A DNA stretch of 64,000 nt from positions 252,271 through 316,270 of the forward strand of contig CAUYUJ010015723.1 of NCBI GenBank assembly GCA_963575745.1. The letters run 5' to 3'. The number at the start of each line of letters is the position of its first letter. The first letter of the stretch is position 1. Shown here one piece after another: positions 1 to 10,560 of this stretch. Origin of the DNA: Prorocentrum cordatum (Eukaryota > Sar > Dinophyceae > Prorocentrales > Prorocentraceae). The position numbers were made by a program, and so were the translations under genes. The notes beneath the pieces are model-generated. The model saw only the letters and a program-made list of their open reading frames with translations, did no database searches and had not been told where the DNA came from.

Positions 1-725
1 AGGAGGGGGAAAAGGAGATGGAGGAGGGGGCGGGGAGGGGCAGGTGGATCCCCCCCCCTCCTCATCCCCCTCCCTCTCTTTTCCCTCCTCTTCCCCTTCT
101 CCCCCTCCTCCCCTTCCTCTCCCCCCTCCTCCTTCCCCCCCCTCCTCTTCCATCCACTCCCTCCCCCTCGTCCTCCCCCTCGTGGGGAAGGGCGGGGGGC
201 GGGGGGAGCAACCGCCTCACACGCACATCCGTGGAAGGTGTGCAAGGAGCTCGGCGAGCGCCTCACCAAGGAGGAGGTCGAGGAGATCGTCAGGCGAGCG
301 TGCCAGGAGCCCTCTACGCGAGGGTGGGGGGCGGAGGTGGGGGAGGATCAGGGGCAACGCTGATGGGGTACAGGCTCAGGAGGGGAACATCGACACGCGA
401 TCGCCCATTGATCGCCGGTCGAGGCCCGATAGCGCACCCTGTCTGGGAACGTGCGATTTCTCTACATCGGGGGCCTGTCGGCGATCTATCGGCGACGCGT
501 CGCCGACTCCAAGCCGATGCCAGTTCCCCCTGATCTTTTGCCTCTCACAAGAGGGGGAGCGGCACCAGAGCAGACCCGAGGTGCGTCAACGATGCTACAG
601 TATCCCCGCCCGCCCCAGGTCCTCGCAGAAGCCCTCGCAAGCGTTCCCTCTCATGGCGGGAAGCGCCCGCTTGGAAGGCGAGCGCCCCGCGAGGTCCTGC
701 AGTTCGGGCGCGAGCCCCGTGTTGG
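1..725. other. Low-complexity DNA plus one dispersed repeat; no gene seen
   Basis: Bases 1-200 are G-rich then C/T-rich simple sequence. Bases about 345-545 are one copy of a dispersed ~200-bp repeat, also seen at 7306-7510, 43660-43745 (partial) and 63650-63830. Shared landmarks are ATCAGGGGCAACG, ATCGCCCATTGATC, GGCCCGATAGC and a closing CGGCGATCTATCGGCGA-type palindrome. The open frames here are products of biased composition, and I see no conserved protein motif. Confidence 0.6.
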
Positions 726-729
726 AAAG

Positions 730-804
730 GGGAGGAGGAGGAGGAGGAGGAGGAGGAGGAGGAGGAGGAGGAGGAGGAGGAGGAGGAGGGCGAGGAGGAG
801 GCCT
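730..804 (+). repeat. (GGA)n microsatellite
   Basis: An uninterrupted GGA run of about 70 bp, with AG-rich edges. It produces artificial poly-Gly, poly-Arg, poly-Glu and, on the other strand, poly-Ser or poly-Pro frames. Confidence 0.95.
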
Positions 805-1036
805 TCCGTGCTCCTAGCTGCAGGGACGGCTGCGAGGTGGGGTCACAACGCCGAAGCAGGCGTCCAGCGAGAGGCCCACGGCCCCATGTGGACGCACGGC
901 CGCCACGAATGTTTGCACGGCTGCTCCACGTCTGAGCGCATGGCCGCAACACCGAGAGAGAGAGAGAGTGAGAGAACAAAAAAAAAAAACGAAATCGAGA
1001 GAGAGAGAGAGAACAAACAACCCCAAAAAACGATTG

Positions 1037-1565
1037 GAAAAGAGGCCGCCCTCCATCCGCGTAAATGTCGGAGGCTGTTGCTGCGCATGTGCGCGGCGGT
1101 GAGGCGAGAACCACGTTCTGAAACCTGCTTGCATCGTGTACGCGTAACTGCTGGAGGTCTGTAAGACGAAAGCGCGCAGCGCTGAGGCGAGAGCCACAGT
1201 TTGAACACCCCCTCCATCCGTTGAACGCTCGGGAACTTTTAGGAAGAATGCTCGCGGCGCTAGAACGAGAGCCGGATTTAAACAAGACCCTCATCAGCGT
1301 AATTGTCGGAAGCTCTAAGACAAATGCGCGCGGCGCTAAGGCTAGAGCCACATTTCGAAAAGGATCCGCTTCACATTCGAGTAAGTGTTGGAAGCGTGTA
1401 ATGCGAGTGTGCGCGGCGCGCAGGCGAGAGCCACGTTTTGAAATGGAGCCGGCCTTCATCCGTGTGATTGCTGGAAGCTTCTTAGACAGATGTGCGCTAC
1501 GCTGAGGCAGAGCCACAGTTTGAAAATCACCTCCCTCCATCCATGCAACTGTCGGAAAGTATCCA
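1037..1565 (+). repeat. ~80-bp satellite array (Sat80), 6 units
   Basis: Tandem units of 76-83 bp. The recurring core GCGCGGCGCTGAGGCGAGAG, followed by CCACATTTTGAAA and CCTCCATCCG, starts near 1106, 1189, 1267, 1343, 1425 and 1507. The same unit in reverse orientation forms arrays at 54600-55065 and 55645-55790. Units are diverged, which suggests an old array. Confidence 0.85.
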
Positions 1566-2700
1566 GTTTCGGGGCCAAACAAGAGGAAAACGTGTCAGGC
1601 GAAACGCCCGGCCCGCCTTGCCGCCACGTCTGGTTGTCAGGCGAGAAGGAGTCAGTCTTGACGCTACGTATATCCCCACCAGCCCATCTAACGACAGACG
1701 CCCGTCGCGGAGGAAACAGGCGAGGAGGAGAGAAGACGAAAGAGGCTAAGAGGAACATGCGGACGCAGAGGGAGCAGCTGTCACCCTGGGAAAGGTGAAC
1801 GGGAAGACCGAGAAGACGGGCGGAGGAAGAGAGGGAGGGAGAGAGGGACTCAAGGAGAAAGGAGAAGCGGAAGTTGACGCGGCTGAGAAAGACGAGTAGG
1901 AGGACGAAGAGGCGGGATGGGGAGTGGGGAGCAGTTGCCACCTAGGAACATATAAATGAGAAGGCCGAGAAAACGCAGGGGGAGGAACAGGGACAGAGGG
2001 AGGGACAGAGGATGGTAAGGAGGAAGGGGAGGAGAAACCGGAAGAGGACGCGGCTGACCAAGATGAGTAGAAGGTTGAAGAGGTTGGATGAGGAATGGGA
2101 GGAGGAGGTGGAAGACACGGAGCAGGAGGAGAAGGGAACAAGAGGAGGAGGAGGAGGAGGAGGCAAAAGAGGAGGATGAAGAGGAGCAGGAAGAGAAGGA
2201 AGAAGACGACGAGCATGATGGGGACGAACAAGGATGAACGACGACGTGAGACAATCATCGAGGCCTTTGGCGCTGGGCCCGTGCTGGTGACCTGTTGGGC
2301 CATAGCGGAGCCCTCCAGGAACCAGTCAGGATGCCCATGAGGTGTTGCTCGGGCGCTATTGGAAATCTCCTGGAGCCCTGTTAGATCGGGGGACAGAACC
2401 CCCACCCTGACACGTCGATTAGTGAACTGTCCGTTTTCGGTTCTCGAGAGGGCGCCGCGACCGTAATTTTCCAGGCTTGCGCCCGCCAGGTTTGGGCCCG
2501 ACGTCGTTTTCACTAAACCACGTTTTACTAAAGGGGTTCTGTCCATCCCCGATTGAAGTCATGTTGGAGGTCTCTGGGACCCCCTCGGGAGACGACGAGG
2601 CCGATTGTGGAGCACGAGAAAGGGACGTGCGAAGGTGTGGGTGGTGTCATTGTGTTGTGGAGTGTCGCGGTTTGGTGTGCACTCGGAGACAACTGCTGGC
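1566..2700. repeat. Purine-rich tandem duplication and unclassified DNA
   Basis: Bases about 1770-1927 and 1928-2115 are two diverged tandem copies of an A/G-rich unit. Both begin GGAGCAG(C/T)TG(T/C)CACC and both contain GACGCGGCTGA. The copies are followed by GGA/GAAGAG runs to about 2220. From 2265 to 2700 the sequence is not simple, but shows no recognisable gene. Confidence 0.6.
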
Positions 2701-3135
2701 CATGACCACGACCGCGACCAGAAGCACGACGACCACAAACCACGCCCACGACGACCACGGCCACGAGGACGCCGGCCACGACGACCACGACCACGACGGC
2801 GACTGCGACCACGGCGACCACGACGACGGGACCGCCACTGCCACCAGTGGAGCCCGCCGAGCGCCGGGCGGCCGCGGGCTGCGCCCATGGCGGCCGCCGT
2901 GGGCGCCGTGCGGCGTGGCGCCGCGGGCTGCCAGCCGGAGCCGCGCGCGAAGCGCAGGAGCCGCCCGCCTCGGCACAGGGAGGGGCAGCGCAGGCGCGGG
3001 TGCGGCGCCTGCCTGAGGTTTCGGGGGCGAGCAGGACGAGGGGGAGGACGCGGACGAGGAGGAGGAGGAGGAGGATAAGGAGGAGTAGGAGGAGGATAAG
3101 GAGGAGGAGGAGGAGGAGGAGGAGGAGGCGAGGAG
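2700..3135. repeat. CACGAC minisatellite, GC-rich spacer and (GGA)n
   Basis: Bases 2700-2835 are a degenerate (CCACGA)n tract. Bases 2840-3040 are very GC-rich. Bases 3050-3130 are (GGA)n with (GGAGTA) interruptions. All overlapping long frames encode only low-complexity His/Asp, Ser or Arg tracts. Confidence 0.85.
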
Positions 3136-3905
3136 GGTGAGGACGACGAGGATCAAGGGCGCGCAACCACAGATTGAGGCGCGTGTAGAAGCGACGGGCC
3201 CCGGGCCCGCACAGAATCGACGCGCTCCGTCGCCAAGTGAGGCAGCGCTGGCGTCGTGTTCCGAGTGGTACCTTCCAGGGAACCGTGAGTCATGCTAGCG
3301 CGAGCCCAGAAGGACAAGGGTCCCGAGGGGAGAAGGAGTGAGCGACAGCGAGACGACGGCGACCCGTCTCCTCCTCCTCCCCCTCCTACTCAAGCCGTCG
3401 TGAATCAGAACTCTTGGAGGAGAGAGTGCCCGACCCGCACACACGCACGCACACGGTGTGTCGGCGGCCCCGCCAGCGCGAGGCAGCCAGGCACACCCTC
3501 GACTTGAGGGGCGAATGAGGGTGGCGAAAGCTGCGCGTGCAACACATTGATCATTTCCACGGGCAAACGAGGTCAAGGCAGGACAAGGTCGGCGAGCAGG
3601 AATCGCAAGCAGTCGTACATGATTAGCCTTTTCGGACTGTCCTCATCATTGGCCGTCCTGTCAAGAGGCGGGCAAGCCAGGGTGGAAGTGCTGCAGAGAC
3701 TGCGGATACTAGGGGATGCCACCGAAAGGGGATACGCGTGCCAGCCTCGCATTGGGAGATAATGAGACGCCGTCTTTGCGATCGTGCCTCAAGGGCAGAG
3801 GAAGCGACCCTTTGGTTGAAGTTCCCATGCCACAATACGGCCAGGCCATCGTTGACGGAGACGACACAAAGAAAGACATCACTCCTGGTGGTCGGCCAAG
3901 CACTG
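3136..3905. other. Unclassified non-coding DNA
   Basis: GC-rich sequence with several short open frames on both strands. None shows a motif, a signal peptide or consistent coding character. No repeat family recognised elsewhere in the window was found here. Confidence 0.4.
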
Positions 3906-4181
3906 CCGACTGTGTGTATGTGTGTGTTGTGTGTGTTGTGTGTTGTGTGCTGTGTGTTGTGTGTTGTGTGTTGTGTGTTGTGTGTTGTGTATTGTGTCTT
4001 GTGTCTTGTGTCTTGTGTCTTGTGTCTTGTGTCTTGTGTCTTGTGTCTTGTGTCTTGTGTCTTGTGTCTTGTGTCTTGTGTCTTGTGTCTTGTGTCTTGT
4101 GTCTTGTGTCTTGTGTCTTGTGTCTTGTGTCTTGTGTCTTGTGTCTTGTGTCTTGTGTCTTGTGTCTTGTGTCTTGTGTCT

Positions 4182-4212
<31 letters not shown>

Positions 4213-4392
4213 GTGTGTGGTGTGTGGTGTGTGGTGTGTGTTGTGTGGTGTGTGGTGTGTGGTGTGTGGTGTGTGGTGTGTGGTGTGTGGTGTGTGGTGT
4301 GTGGTGTGTGGTGTGTGGTGTGTGGTGTGTGGTGTGTGGTGTGTGGTGTGTGGTGTGTGGTGTGTGGTGTGTGGTGTGTGGTGTGTGGTGTG

Positions 4393-4460
<68 letters not shown>

Positions 4461-4480
4461 TGTGTGTGTGTGTGTGTCTT
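3906..4480 (+). repeat. 570-bp composite GT-type microsatellite with four unit types
   Basis: Adjacent blocks are (TGTGTTG)n about 3910-3990, (TTGTGTC)n about 3991-4182, (GT)n about 4183-4204, (GGTGTGT)n about 4205-4393, (GTGC)n about 4394-4460 and (GT)n to 4477. Transitions are abrupt. The 7-bp units leave all frames open on both strands, giving artificial Cys/Val and Thr/His proteins. Confidence 0.97.
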
Positions 4481-4770
4481 GGGGCGCTTGGCCAACGGAA
4501 CGCGGGTTTGCCGTACGTGCCAGCAAGGGCCCAAGGGTTCGTCCCTCCCCGATTGGTTTGAAGCAGCTGCTGCAAAGGCGACCCGACCCAGAGGCACCCA
4601 GGCGAGAATGGCACAGTCGTTCGCTCCCGCCCACGCTGCGATAGCAGTCACGACCCACGCTCGGAGCGTGCACCCCAACCACGCTGTGGCTCTGCTGCAC
4701 GGCTTGGCGCGTTGCTGGCGGTGCGCCGGGTTTGCGAGCGTGGGCAGCACAAGTGCGAGCATACTTTCGG

Positions 4771-4940
4771 ACGTGGCCAGGACGAGGATAAATCCGTTGC
4801 AGAGCGTTCCGGAACACTCTCAGGGCGTCCCGGAACGCTCTGAGAAGTCCGCGGTGCCCGAGGCATCTTCCAGAACCGCCGGATCTCAGAGATTCTCATT
4901 GTATCCTTACTCGATGTTACCCTCGTCGAGGCTTCGTCTT
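4771..4940. repeat. Dispersed palindromic repeat (IR-GAGCG), copy 1
   Basis: About 170 bp, shared with 19348-19497 and 46190-46375. It begins CGGACGTGGC...ACGAGGATAAA and ends with CCTCGTC, so the ends are imperfectly inverted. The interior has nested palindromes around GAGCGTTCCGGAACRCTC and a shared CAGAGATTCTC segment. No coding content, so probably a non-autonomous inverted-repeat element. Confidence 0.75.
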
Positions 4941-6117
4941 ATACTTCAGCTCGCTGAGGAGCGCCCTGGGGTCCTCACCCCCTCGGGAAAGCAGCACCTG
5001 ATGAGTATCCGCAGGGGCCGCCCCCGAAGCCAGGCCAAGACCGGCCCATTCCGCCGTCTGGGAGCGGGTCGGGGAGGGTGGGGGGGGGAGTACGGGGCTC
5101 AATGATACACACCCATCGAGCCCTCCCTCTCCCGCGACAGAGGCGAGGAAGAGCAGGGAAGAGGAGGGAGGAGGAGTGGAGGTGGGGGTGGTGTGTATAC
5201 TCTTCGGGCCCGCAGGGGTGGGCAGGCTCCTTGTGGAGCCAGGCCCCTGCGCCCTCGAGGCATGGAAAACAATCCAAGCTCTCAGCGATAGCGTGCTGAT
5301 TATCCGGAGCCGCCCCCCAATGGGGGGGGCGAGCCTGTCAAGCTGTGGCCTCGCTGCTGGCTGGCAGTCTGTCGCGTTGTCCTGCATCATCCTCCTCCCT
5401 CCCCATCCCCTCCCTCCGCCCCTCCCTGCCGAAGGAGGCACACACATGAGGGCGGCCGTGGCCTGACACAGCGGGGGGGGTGCGTTCCCCGATCCGTGGA
5501 TCCGGCACCCCCGTCTCCGCCTCAGTCGCAGGCCTTCTCGGGCCATGCGAGGCGCGGCTCGCCTCTGCCTCCCCCCCCGCCGCCGTCCTTCCCCCGCTCC
5601 GTGCCCCGGCGCGCGGGGCGGTGGGGCTTCGGGCTGCGCACAGGCAGCCACCACGGGCAGCCCGCTGGCCTCCACTGGGGGAACGCAATATGACGTGAAC
5701 ATAAAACACGTGATTTCTCGCATCCGCGCCGCGGTCCCTCCGCCGTCCCCCCCCCCCCGCGGTGCTGTCGTTCCCCCCCCCCAGGGTTCCCGCCTGGCAG
5801 GCGCGCCCCGGACAGCAAGCGACGGCAGCGCGGCCGAGACAACGGAGGGCCTCCTTCCTGTGCGGGCACAGGGCGAGGCCCCGTGTCCCGTCGCCAGGGC
5901 CCAGGAAGCCAGGAGATGTGCCAGATGGCAGACCAGAATTTCCTCCTCCTCCTCCTCCTCCACTTCCGGGATACCGACACCAGGAAAAAGTTAAGGACAG
6001 AGGAATGCCACGGCCCACGGCTGCAGCTTCCTGTGGTGCACCACGGTCCTGGTTTGCCAGGCGGTCCCCACTTACGGGTCCCTGTCGTCTGCGCTGCTAG
6101 GGCGGAGCGGGAGCAGT

Positions 6118-6120
<3 letters not shown>
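4941..6120. other. Unclassified GC-rich DNA
   Basis: C-rich and G-rich low-complexity patches, such as 5390-5430, 5560-5610 and 5740-5790, plus a short CTC run near 5940. Many overlapping frames are open only because of composition. No gene is supported. Confidence 0.4.
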
Positions 6121-6123
<3 letters not shown>

Positions 6124-6148
<25 letters not shown>

Positions 6149-6190
6149 TTTTCTCTCTCTCTCTCTCTCTCGCTCTCTCGCTCTCTCTCG

Positions 6191-6258
<68 letters not shown>
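6124..6258 (+). repeat. (TC)n microsatellite
   Basis: About 130 bp of CT dinucleotides with sporadic CGCT interruptions. Confidence 0.96.
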
Positions 6259-6262
<4 letters not shown>

Positions 6263-6394
6263 CTGCCAACTGAGGGCAGGCCTGCTGGCCGTCGCCCGAC
6301 TCGATGCTGGCTGATCCTGCCTCTCCCGTGGAGCCCGCCTTTGATGCGGGACGACGAAGGGAGTGTTTGAGGGCTGAGGGGTGTGTGGATATGG

Positions 6395-6616
6395 AGTCTG
6401 GCAGATCTCGTGGCCCCCTCCGGTTCTTTCAGGACTTTCCTTGGCATCCTCTCGACCGCGCACGTGCCTCTCCCCAGGCGGCGCTGTCCCCCCTCCCCAT
6501 GGCCTGGGCATGGAATCTGCCAGATTTCGCGGCCCCCTCCGGTTCCTTCAGCACGTTCCTTGGCGCCCTCCCGTCCGCGCAGGTGCCTCTCCCATGCTGC
6601 GCCATGCCCCCCTCCT
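6395..6616 (+). repeat. Two direct repeats of ~110 bp
   Basis: Bases about 6398-6500 and 6512-6616 share TCTGSCAGAT, CGTGGCCCCCTCCGGTTC and CGCRCGTGCCTCTCCC at about 114-bp spacing. Open frames across the pair translate the duplication rather than a conserved protein. Confidence 0.7.
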
Positions 6617-6663
6617 GGCCCGGGCCCCCCCTCCTCGGCGCACCCGAGAATTCTGCCCAGGGT

Positions 6664-6814
6664 GAAATCCGGCATGGCCCTCTAAAGGAGGAAGATTCCA
6701 GAATAGTGAAAAGATGGTCTGGGGACCATGCTTCGTGCTCTTTTGACTATGTTCGATTATTTTTTTCCATGCCAGTTTTCTTCCGAAATCCGCCCGTAGG
6801 GGGGCCCGTCACGC
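6664..6814. repeat. MITE-like element family 1 (MITE1), diverged copy
   Basis: About 150 bp with an AT-rich core and terminal inverted repeats. The left end is GGCATGGCCCTCTAAAGGAGG, with a diverged TIR. The right end has ATCCGCCCGTAGGGGGGCCC. Better copies lie at 7679-7812, 10799-10953, 32448-32598 and 44174-44327. Confidence 0.75.
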
Positions 6815-7305
6815 AGAAGCGCCCCTGGCATTGGTTCATACGTTGGGTTCAAGGCCTGCTCGTGGGCGCCGTCGTGGTCATTGACGTTGCTTCGCTGTTC
6901 TCCCCAGCAACGTTTCTGGCGGCGGGGGAGCTGTGCGTGGAGTCATCCCCCACGCGGTTTGTCTGAGCCCTCACCCTGCACAGCGGTCAAGACGCTGAGG
7001 TGAGGAACGTTCGGTTCCCAGGAGGGGCTCCGTGTTTCGGGCTGCTCCTCCTCCTCCTCCTCCTTCTCCTCCTCCTTCTCCTCCTCCTCCTACTCCTACT
7101 CCTACTCCTACTCCTCCTGCTCCTTCTCAGAATGCAGATCGACAAGCCTGTCTCTGGCTGGCCAGAAGAGCAATTTTCGTATGGCACGCTGACTGTCCGA
7201 CGAGATTCCCCGCGCTCAGAAATAACCGTTGCTTATTCCGATCGATGCTGGAAACATTGGGCACTCACGCGGATGCTCACCTCGCTTTTGGGGAGCTTGT
7301 CGTAT
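6815..7305. repeat. Unclassified DNA with a (CTC)n tract
   Basis: Bases 7045-7125 are CTC/CTT/CTA trinucleotide repeats. The flanks show no gene. The poly-Leu frame at 7000-7506 is created by the microsatellite. Confidence 0.7.
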
Positions 7306-7510
7306 CAGGGGCAACGTGAAGGGGGGATTGGGCTCATGGGGGGAGGCATCGAGCCCGAATCGCCCATTGATCACCGAGAGAGGCCCGATGGCCCACCCCG
7401 CCCAGGAAAGCGCGGACTCGCTATCTGGCGCACATCCCCGATCTCTCGGCCATGTGTCGCCGATTCCAGGCTGAGAGTTCCCCCCTCTGAGCCCGCCTCC
7501 CCCTAACGTT
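7306..7510 (+). repeat. Dispersed ~200-bp repeat, copy 2
   Basis: Shares ATCAGGGGCAACG, ATCGCCCATTGATC and GAGGCCCGATGGCCCACCC with the copy at 345-545, in the same order and spacing. It ends near CCTCTGAGCCCGCC. Confidence 0.75.
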
Positions 7511-7678
7511 CCCAGGCACCTCTCCCTGCGGCAGCACGACGGCTGTGCTTCAGCCAGCTCCTGCTCCCACCGGCCCTCCTGTGGCCCTTCGCCCGCACAG
7601 CCCTGTCGCCTTGCCGCCGGCCGGCCGCCTGCCTCTCCTTGTGCTGGATCGAGCCTCAAGCGAAAGGAGTTTCATCGA

Positions 7679-7812
7679 GACGTACCCCTTCTACAGGAGG
7701 AATATTCAAAAATAGTTAAAAATTAGTCTGGTGGACGATTGGTCGATGTATTGTTTGACTTGCTTCATTTTTCTTCGTATAAAATCCGCCTGTAGGAGGA
7801 CACGCCCGACCT
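7679..7812. repeat. MITE1 copy
   Basis: TIR fragments CTTCTACAGGAGGAATATTC (left) and ATCCGCCTGTAGGAGGACAC (right) bracket an AT-rich core. It directly precedes the satellite-bearing element that begins near 7815. Confidence 0.85.
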
Positions 7813-7814
7813 AA

Positions 7815-8518
7815 ACGTACCCCAACCCCTTCTCCATGCGAGGCGATTATTTGCATGAGCGCTCCATGCCAGAGAACACATCGCGAGACATGCACGATCT
7901 GCGCTGCCCTGCACTCCGCCGTGCCTCCCAGGAGCCCACGAAAGTGGCGACAGTTGCACAGTTCGCAGCCCCTCACAGAGCCGCGAGGTCTCGACGTGAT
8001 CTGCGCTGCCCTCACCTCCGCCGTGCTTCCCCGTGCCTCCCAGGAACCCACGAAAGTGGCGACAGTTGCGCAGTCCGCAGTCCCCGACGGAGCCGCGAGG
8101 TCTCAAAGTGATCCCTGCTTCCCTCACCTCCGAAGTGCCCCCCAGGAGCCCACGAAAGTGGTGACTTTTGCTCAGTTCGCAGCCACCAACGGAGCTGCAA
8201 GGTCTCAAAGTGATCCCCGCTGCCATCACATCCACCGTGCCTTCCAGGAGCCCACGAAAGTGGCGACTTTTGCGCAGTCCGCGGCCCCCGACAGACCGCA
8301 CAGGATGGAGGAGAGGACATGCGGAGGAGGAGGAGGAGGAGGAGGAGGAGGAGGAGGAGGAGGAGGTAGGAGGTAGGAGGTAGGAGGTAAGAGGTGATGG
8401 AGGAGGAGGTGATGAAGGAGGAGGCGGGAGAGGAGGAGGGAGGAAGACGGGGAGGGAGACGCGCGAGCAGTGCTTTGCTCAAAACGAGAGACCACTACAG
8501 GAGGGTTGGGCAAAAGGG
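7815..8518 (+). repeat. Satellite-bearing composite element, unit 1
   Basis: Order of parts: a start module (7815-7910, with GCGAGGCGATTATTTGCATG and GAGCGCTCCA); four tandem ~102-bp units (7912-8300, core GAGCCCACGAAAGTGGCGAC near 7935, 8047, 8149 and 8251); a (GGA)n/(GGTA)n tract (8327-8460); and an end module (8476-8518, CAAAACGAGA...ACTACAGGAGGGTTGGG). The same start and end modules recur at 8535-8835, and the end module also closes the 90-bp satellite arrays. Frames through the units are not conserved proteins. Confidence 0.75.
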
Positions 8519-8534
8519 GCTACGCGCTCCGCCG

Positions 8535-8835
8535 CCCAAGACGTGCCCAACCCCTTCCCCTTCTCCGCGCGAGGCGAACCTTTGTATGAGCGCTCCACAC
8601 GACAGAACATATCGCTGGGCACGAGCAGGGCTCCCCTCGTTTCCGCCGTGCCTCCCGGGAGCCCAAAACACACAAGCATTACACACAGACAAACAAACTA
8701 GACAAAAAACAAAAAAGCTCCTATGGGGCCAGGAAGCGTGCGAGGGGTGTGCCGAATGGGAGGAGGGAGGAGGGAGGAGGAACGCGGGGCGCTGGCATGT
8801 CAAAATGAGGATTTAACCACAGGATGGTTGGGAAA
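8535..8835 (+). repeat. Satellite-bearing composite element, unit 2 (short)
   Basis: Repeats the start module of unit 1 (CCAACCCCTTC...GCGAGGCGAA...TGAGCGCTCCA), then a single satellite remnant (GCCGTGCCTCCCGGGAGCCC), a GGAGGGA tract (8757-8790) and the end module CAAAATGAGG...ACCACAGGATGGTTGGG (8799-8835). It is head-to-tail with unit 1. Confidence 0.7.
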
Positions 8836-8889
8836 AAACAAAGTAGCCTGGCGAAGGACCCAACCATATGCAATTTTCAGCATCAAAGT

Positions 8890-9595
8890 CGTGAGTATCA
8901 TCTTCGGTGGAGCTCCCTATGAGACCGCGAGACGTGTGAGGGGTGTGCCGAAATGGGTGTGGCAGACGCATGTGGACGGTGCCACTGGAGCCTTCGGTGG
9001 AGCTACCTGTGGGGCCACGAAACGTGTGAGGGGTGTGCCAAAATGGATGTGGCGGACGCATGTGGACGGTGCCACTATGGCCTTCGGTGGAGCTCCCTAT
9101 GTGGCCACGAAACGTGTGAGGGGTGTGCCGAAATGGGTGTGGCGGACGCATGTGGGCGGTGCCACTGGGGCCTTGGGTGGAGCTCCCTATGGGGCAACGA
9201 AGCGTGGGAGGGGTATGCCGAAATGGGTGCGGCGGACGCATGTCGACAATGGCACTGAGGCCTTCGGTGGAGCTCCCAATGGGGCCACAAAACGTGTGAG
9301 GAGTGTACCGACATGGGCGCGGCGGAAGCATGCGGACGGTGCCACTGGGGCCTTCTGTGGAGCTCCATATTAGGGGGCCACGAAACGTGTGAGGGGTGTG
9401 CCAAAATGGGTGTGGCGGACGCATGTGGACGGTGGCACTGGGGCCTTCGGTGGAGCTCCTTACGGGGCCACGAAACGTGTGAGGGGTGTGCCGAAATGGG
9501 TGCGGCAGACGCATGTGGACGGGGCCTCTGGGTCCTTGGATGGAGCTCCCTATGGGGCCACGAAACGTGTGAGGGGTGTGCCGACATGGGGGGGG
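8890..9595 (+). repeat. 90-bp satellite (Sat90), 8 units
   Basis: The core ACGTGTGAGGGGTGTGCCGA recurs near 8932, 9022, 9112, 9202, 9292, 9382, 9472 and 9562, almost always exactly 90 bp apart. Each unit also has GCATGTGGACGGTGCCACTG and TTCGGTGGAGCTCC. Because 90 is divisible by three, frames stay open and yield apparent Cys-rich repeat proteins. A 14-unit array of the same satellite lies inverted at 61710-62985. Confidence 0.95.
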
Positions 9596-9599
9596 GGGA

Positions 9600-10110
9600 C
9601 GGGAGGAGGGAGGAGCGGGAGGCGGAAGGAAGGGGGAGGGAGAATGCGGGGACCGCCTCTTCCAAAACGAGGGCCCAACACCACAGGATGGCTGGGCACA
9701 AGCGAGCCAAGCCATCCAAAGACGAGAGCACCGCGCCCCGCACCTCCTCGCCGAGGAGGCTGCTGCTGCGGCCGCCCGCCCCCGAGAGCCCGCCGGGCGC
9801 AGGCGGCCACGCGCCGGCCGCCCGCCGCGCGAGGGGGCGAGAGCGCCGCGGGCCGGCGAGGGTCGGGAGGGGAAAGAACACACAGACACAAGTGATCGTC
9901 GATTCCCCAGAACAGATGGGAAGATATCGGAAGTGGGGGGCGGAAGACAAAACCCCAAACTATATGGGAAAATATGGGGGATCGTTTTATTTGTGTGTAT
10001 TTATTTGTGTGTCCCAGGGCCCCTTTCAGAGGGGGGTGGGCGACGGGGGGAGGCGGGGGACTGCCGAGGGGGGAGGCGGGTCCAGGCCTCCCAGAATGGG
10101 GTCGGAGTGG
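9600..10110. other. End module of the Sat90 element and unclassified DNA
   Basis: Bases 9600-9700 hold a GGGAGG tract and then the end module (GGGGACCGCCTCTTCCAAAA...CACCACAGGATGGCTGGG). The inverted counterpart borders the other Sat90 array at 61590-61640. Bases 9700-10110 are GC-rich and unclassified, with no supported gene. Confidence 0.65.
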
Positions 10111-10114
10111 ATGG

Positions 10115-10275
10115 GATCGGGGGATGGCGCCGCATCGCCGATGCATCGGCGATGCGGCTCGATGCGGAGCCAGATTTTCTCCACGCCGACGTCGCCGATG
10201 CATCGCAAACGTCGGCGGTGCATCGCCGATGCATCGTCGATACATCGGCGATGTATCGGCGATGTAGCGCGGCCC
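10115..10275. repeat. Palindromic GCATCGGCGATG minisatellite
   Basis: The 12-mer CATCGGCGATGY and its complement alternate at least eight times, including three near-perfect copies at 10230-10265, so either strand can fold into hairpins. It resembles the closing motif of the dispersed repeat at 345-545 (CGGCGATCTATCGGCGA). Confidence 0.8.
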
Positions 10276-10325
10276 CTCGACCCCATGTACTCACTCGACC
10301 CCATCTAGGAGGCCTCCATCGACAA

Positions 10326-10560
10326 ATCAAGCAGTGGCGAGGGTTCCTGGCTTGCCCATAGGCCCACCACAGAGTGCTCTAAGAACATTTTGTGTGGCTT
10401 GCACGAGGTGCTCTCAGAACATGTCTGGCTGGGACTGTCATGTTCTAACCAATCGGCTTCATGTTCTAAGAACGTTGCTTTTGTTGCTAGAAGATTGGTT
10501 TCTAAGAACATTCGTGGTAGGCCTATAGGAATGCCAGGACGGTCGGTCCCTGCTCAAACG
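10326..10560. repeat. MITE-like element family 2 (MITE2), complete copy
   Basis: About 235 bp. Imperfect terminal inverted repeats: left TTCCTGGCTTGCCCATAGGC, right GCCTATAGGAATGCCAGGAC. The interior carries several TGTTCTAAGAACA-like palindromes. Other copies are at 46970-47190 (complete) and 11175-11249 plus 12118-12264 (split by an insertion). Non-coding. Confidence 0.88.

Noticed and set aside
2477-3166. His/Asp-rich metal-binding protein
   Set aside because: The His/Asp run is a (CCACGA)n tract; the rest of the frame is GC-rich low complexity.
3716-5105. Cys-rich and Thr/His-rich long ORFs (280-455 codons)
   Set aside because: Produced entirely by 7-bp GT repeats that keep all frames open on both strands.
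8723-10308. Repeat protein with CEGCAEMG-type Cys motifs resembling zinc fingers
   Set aside because: It is the 90-bp satellite in translation; two frames and both strands are equally open, and the second array changes the residues freely.
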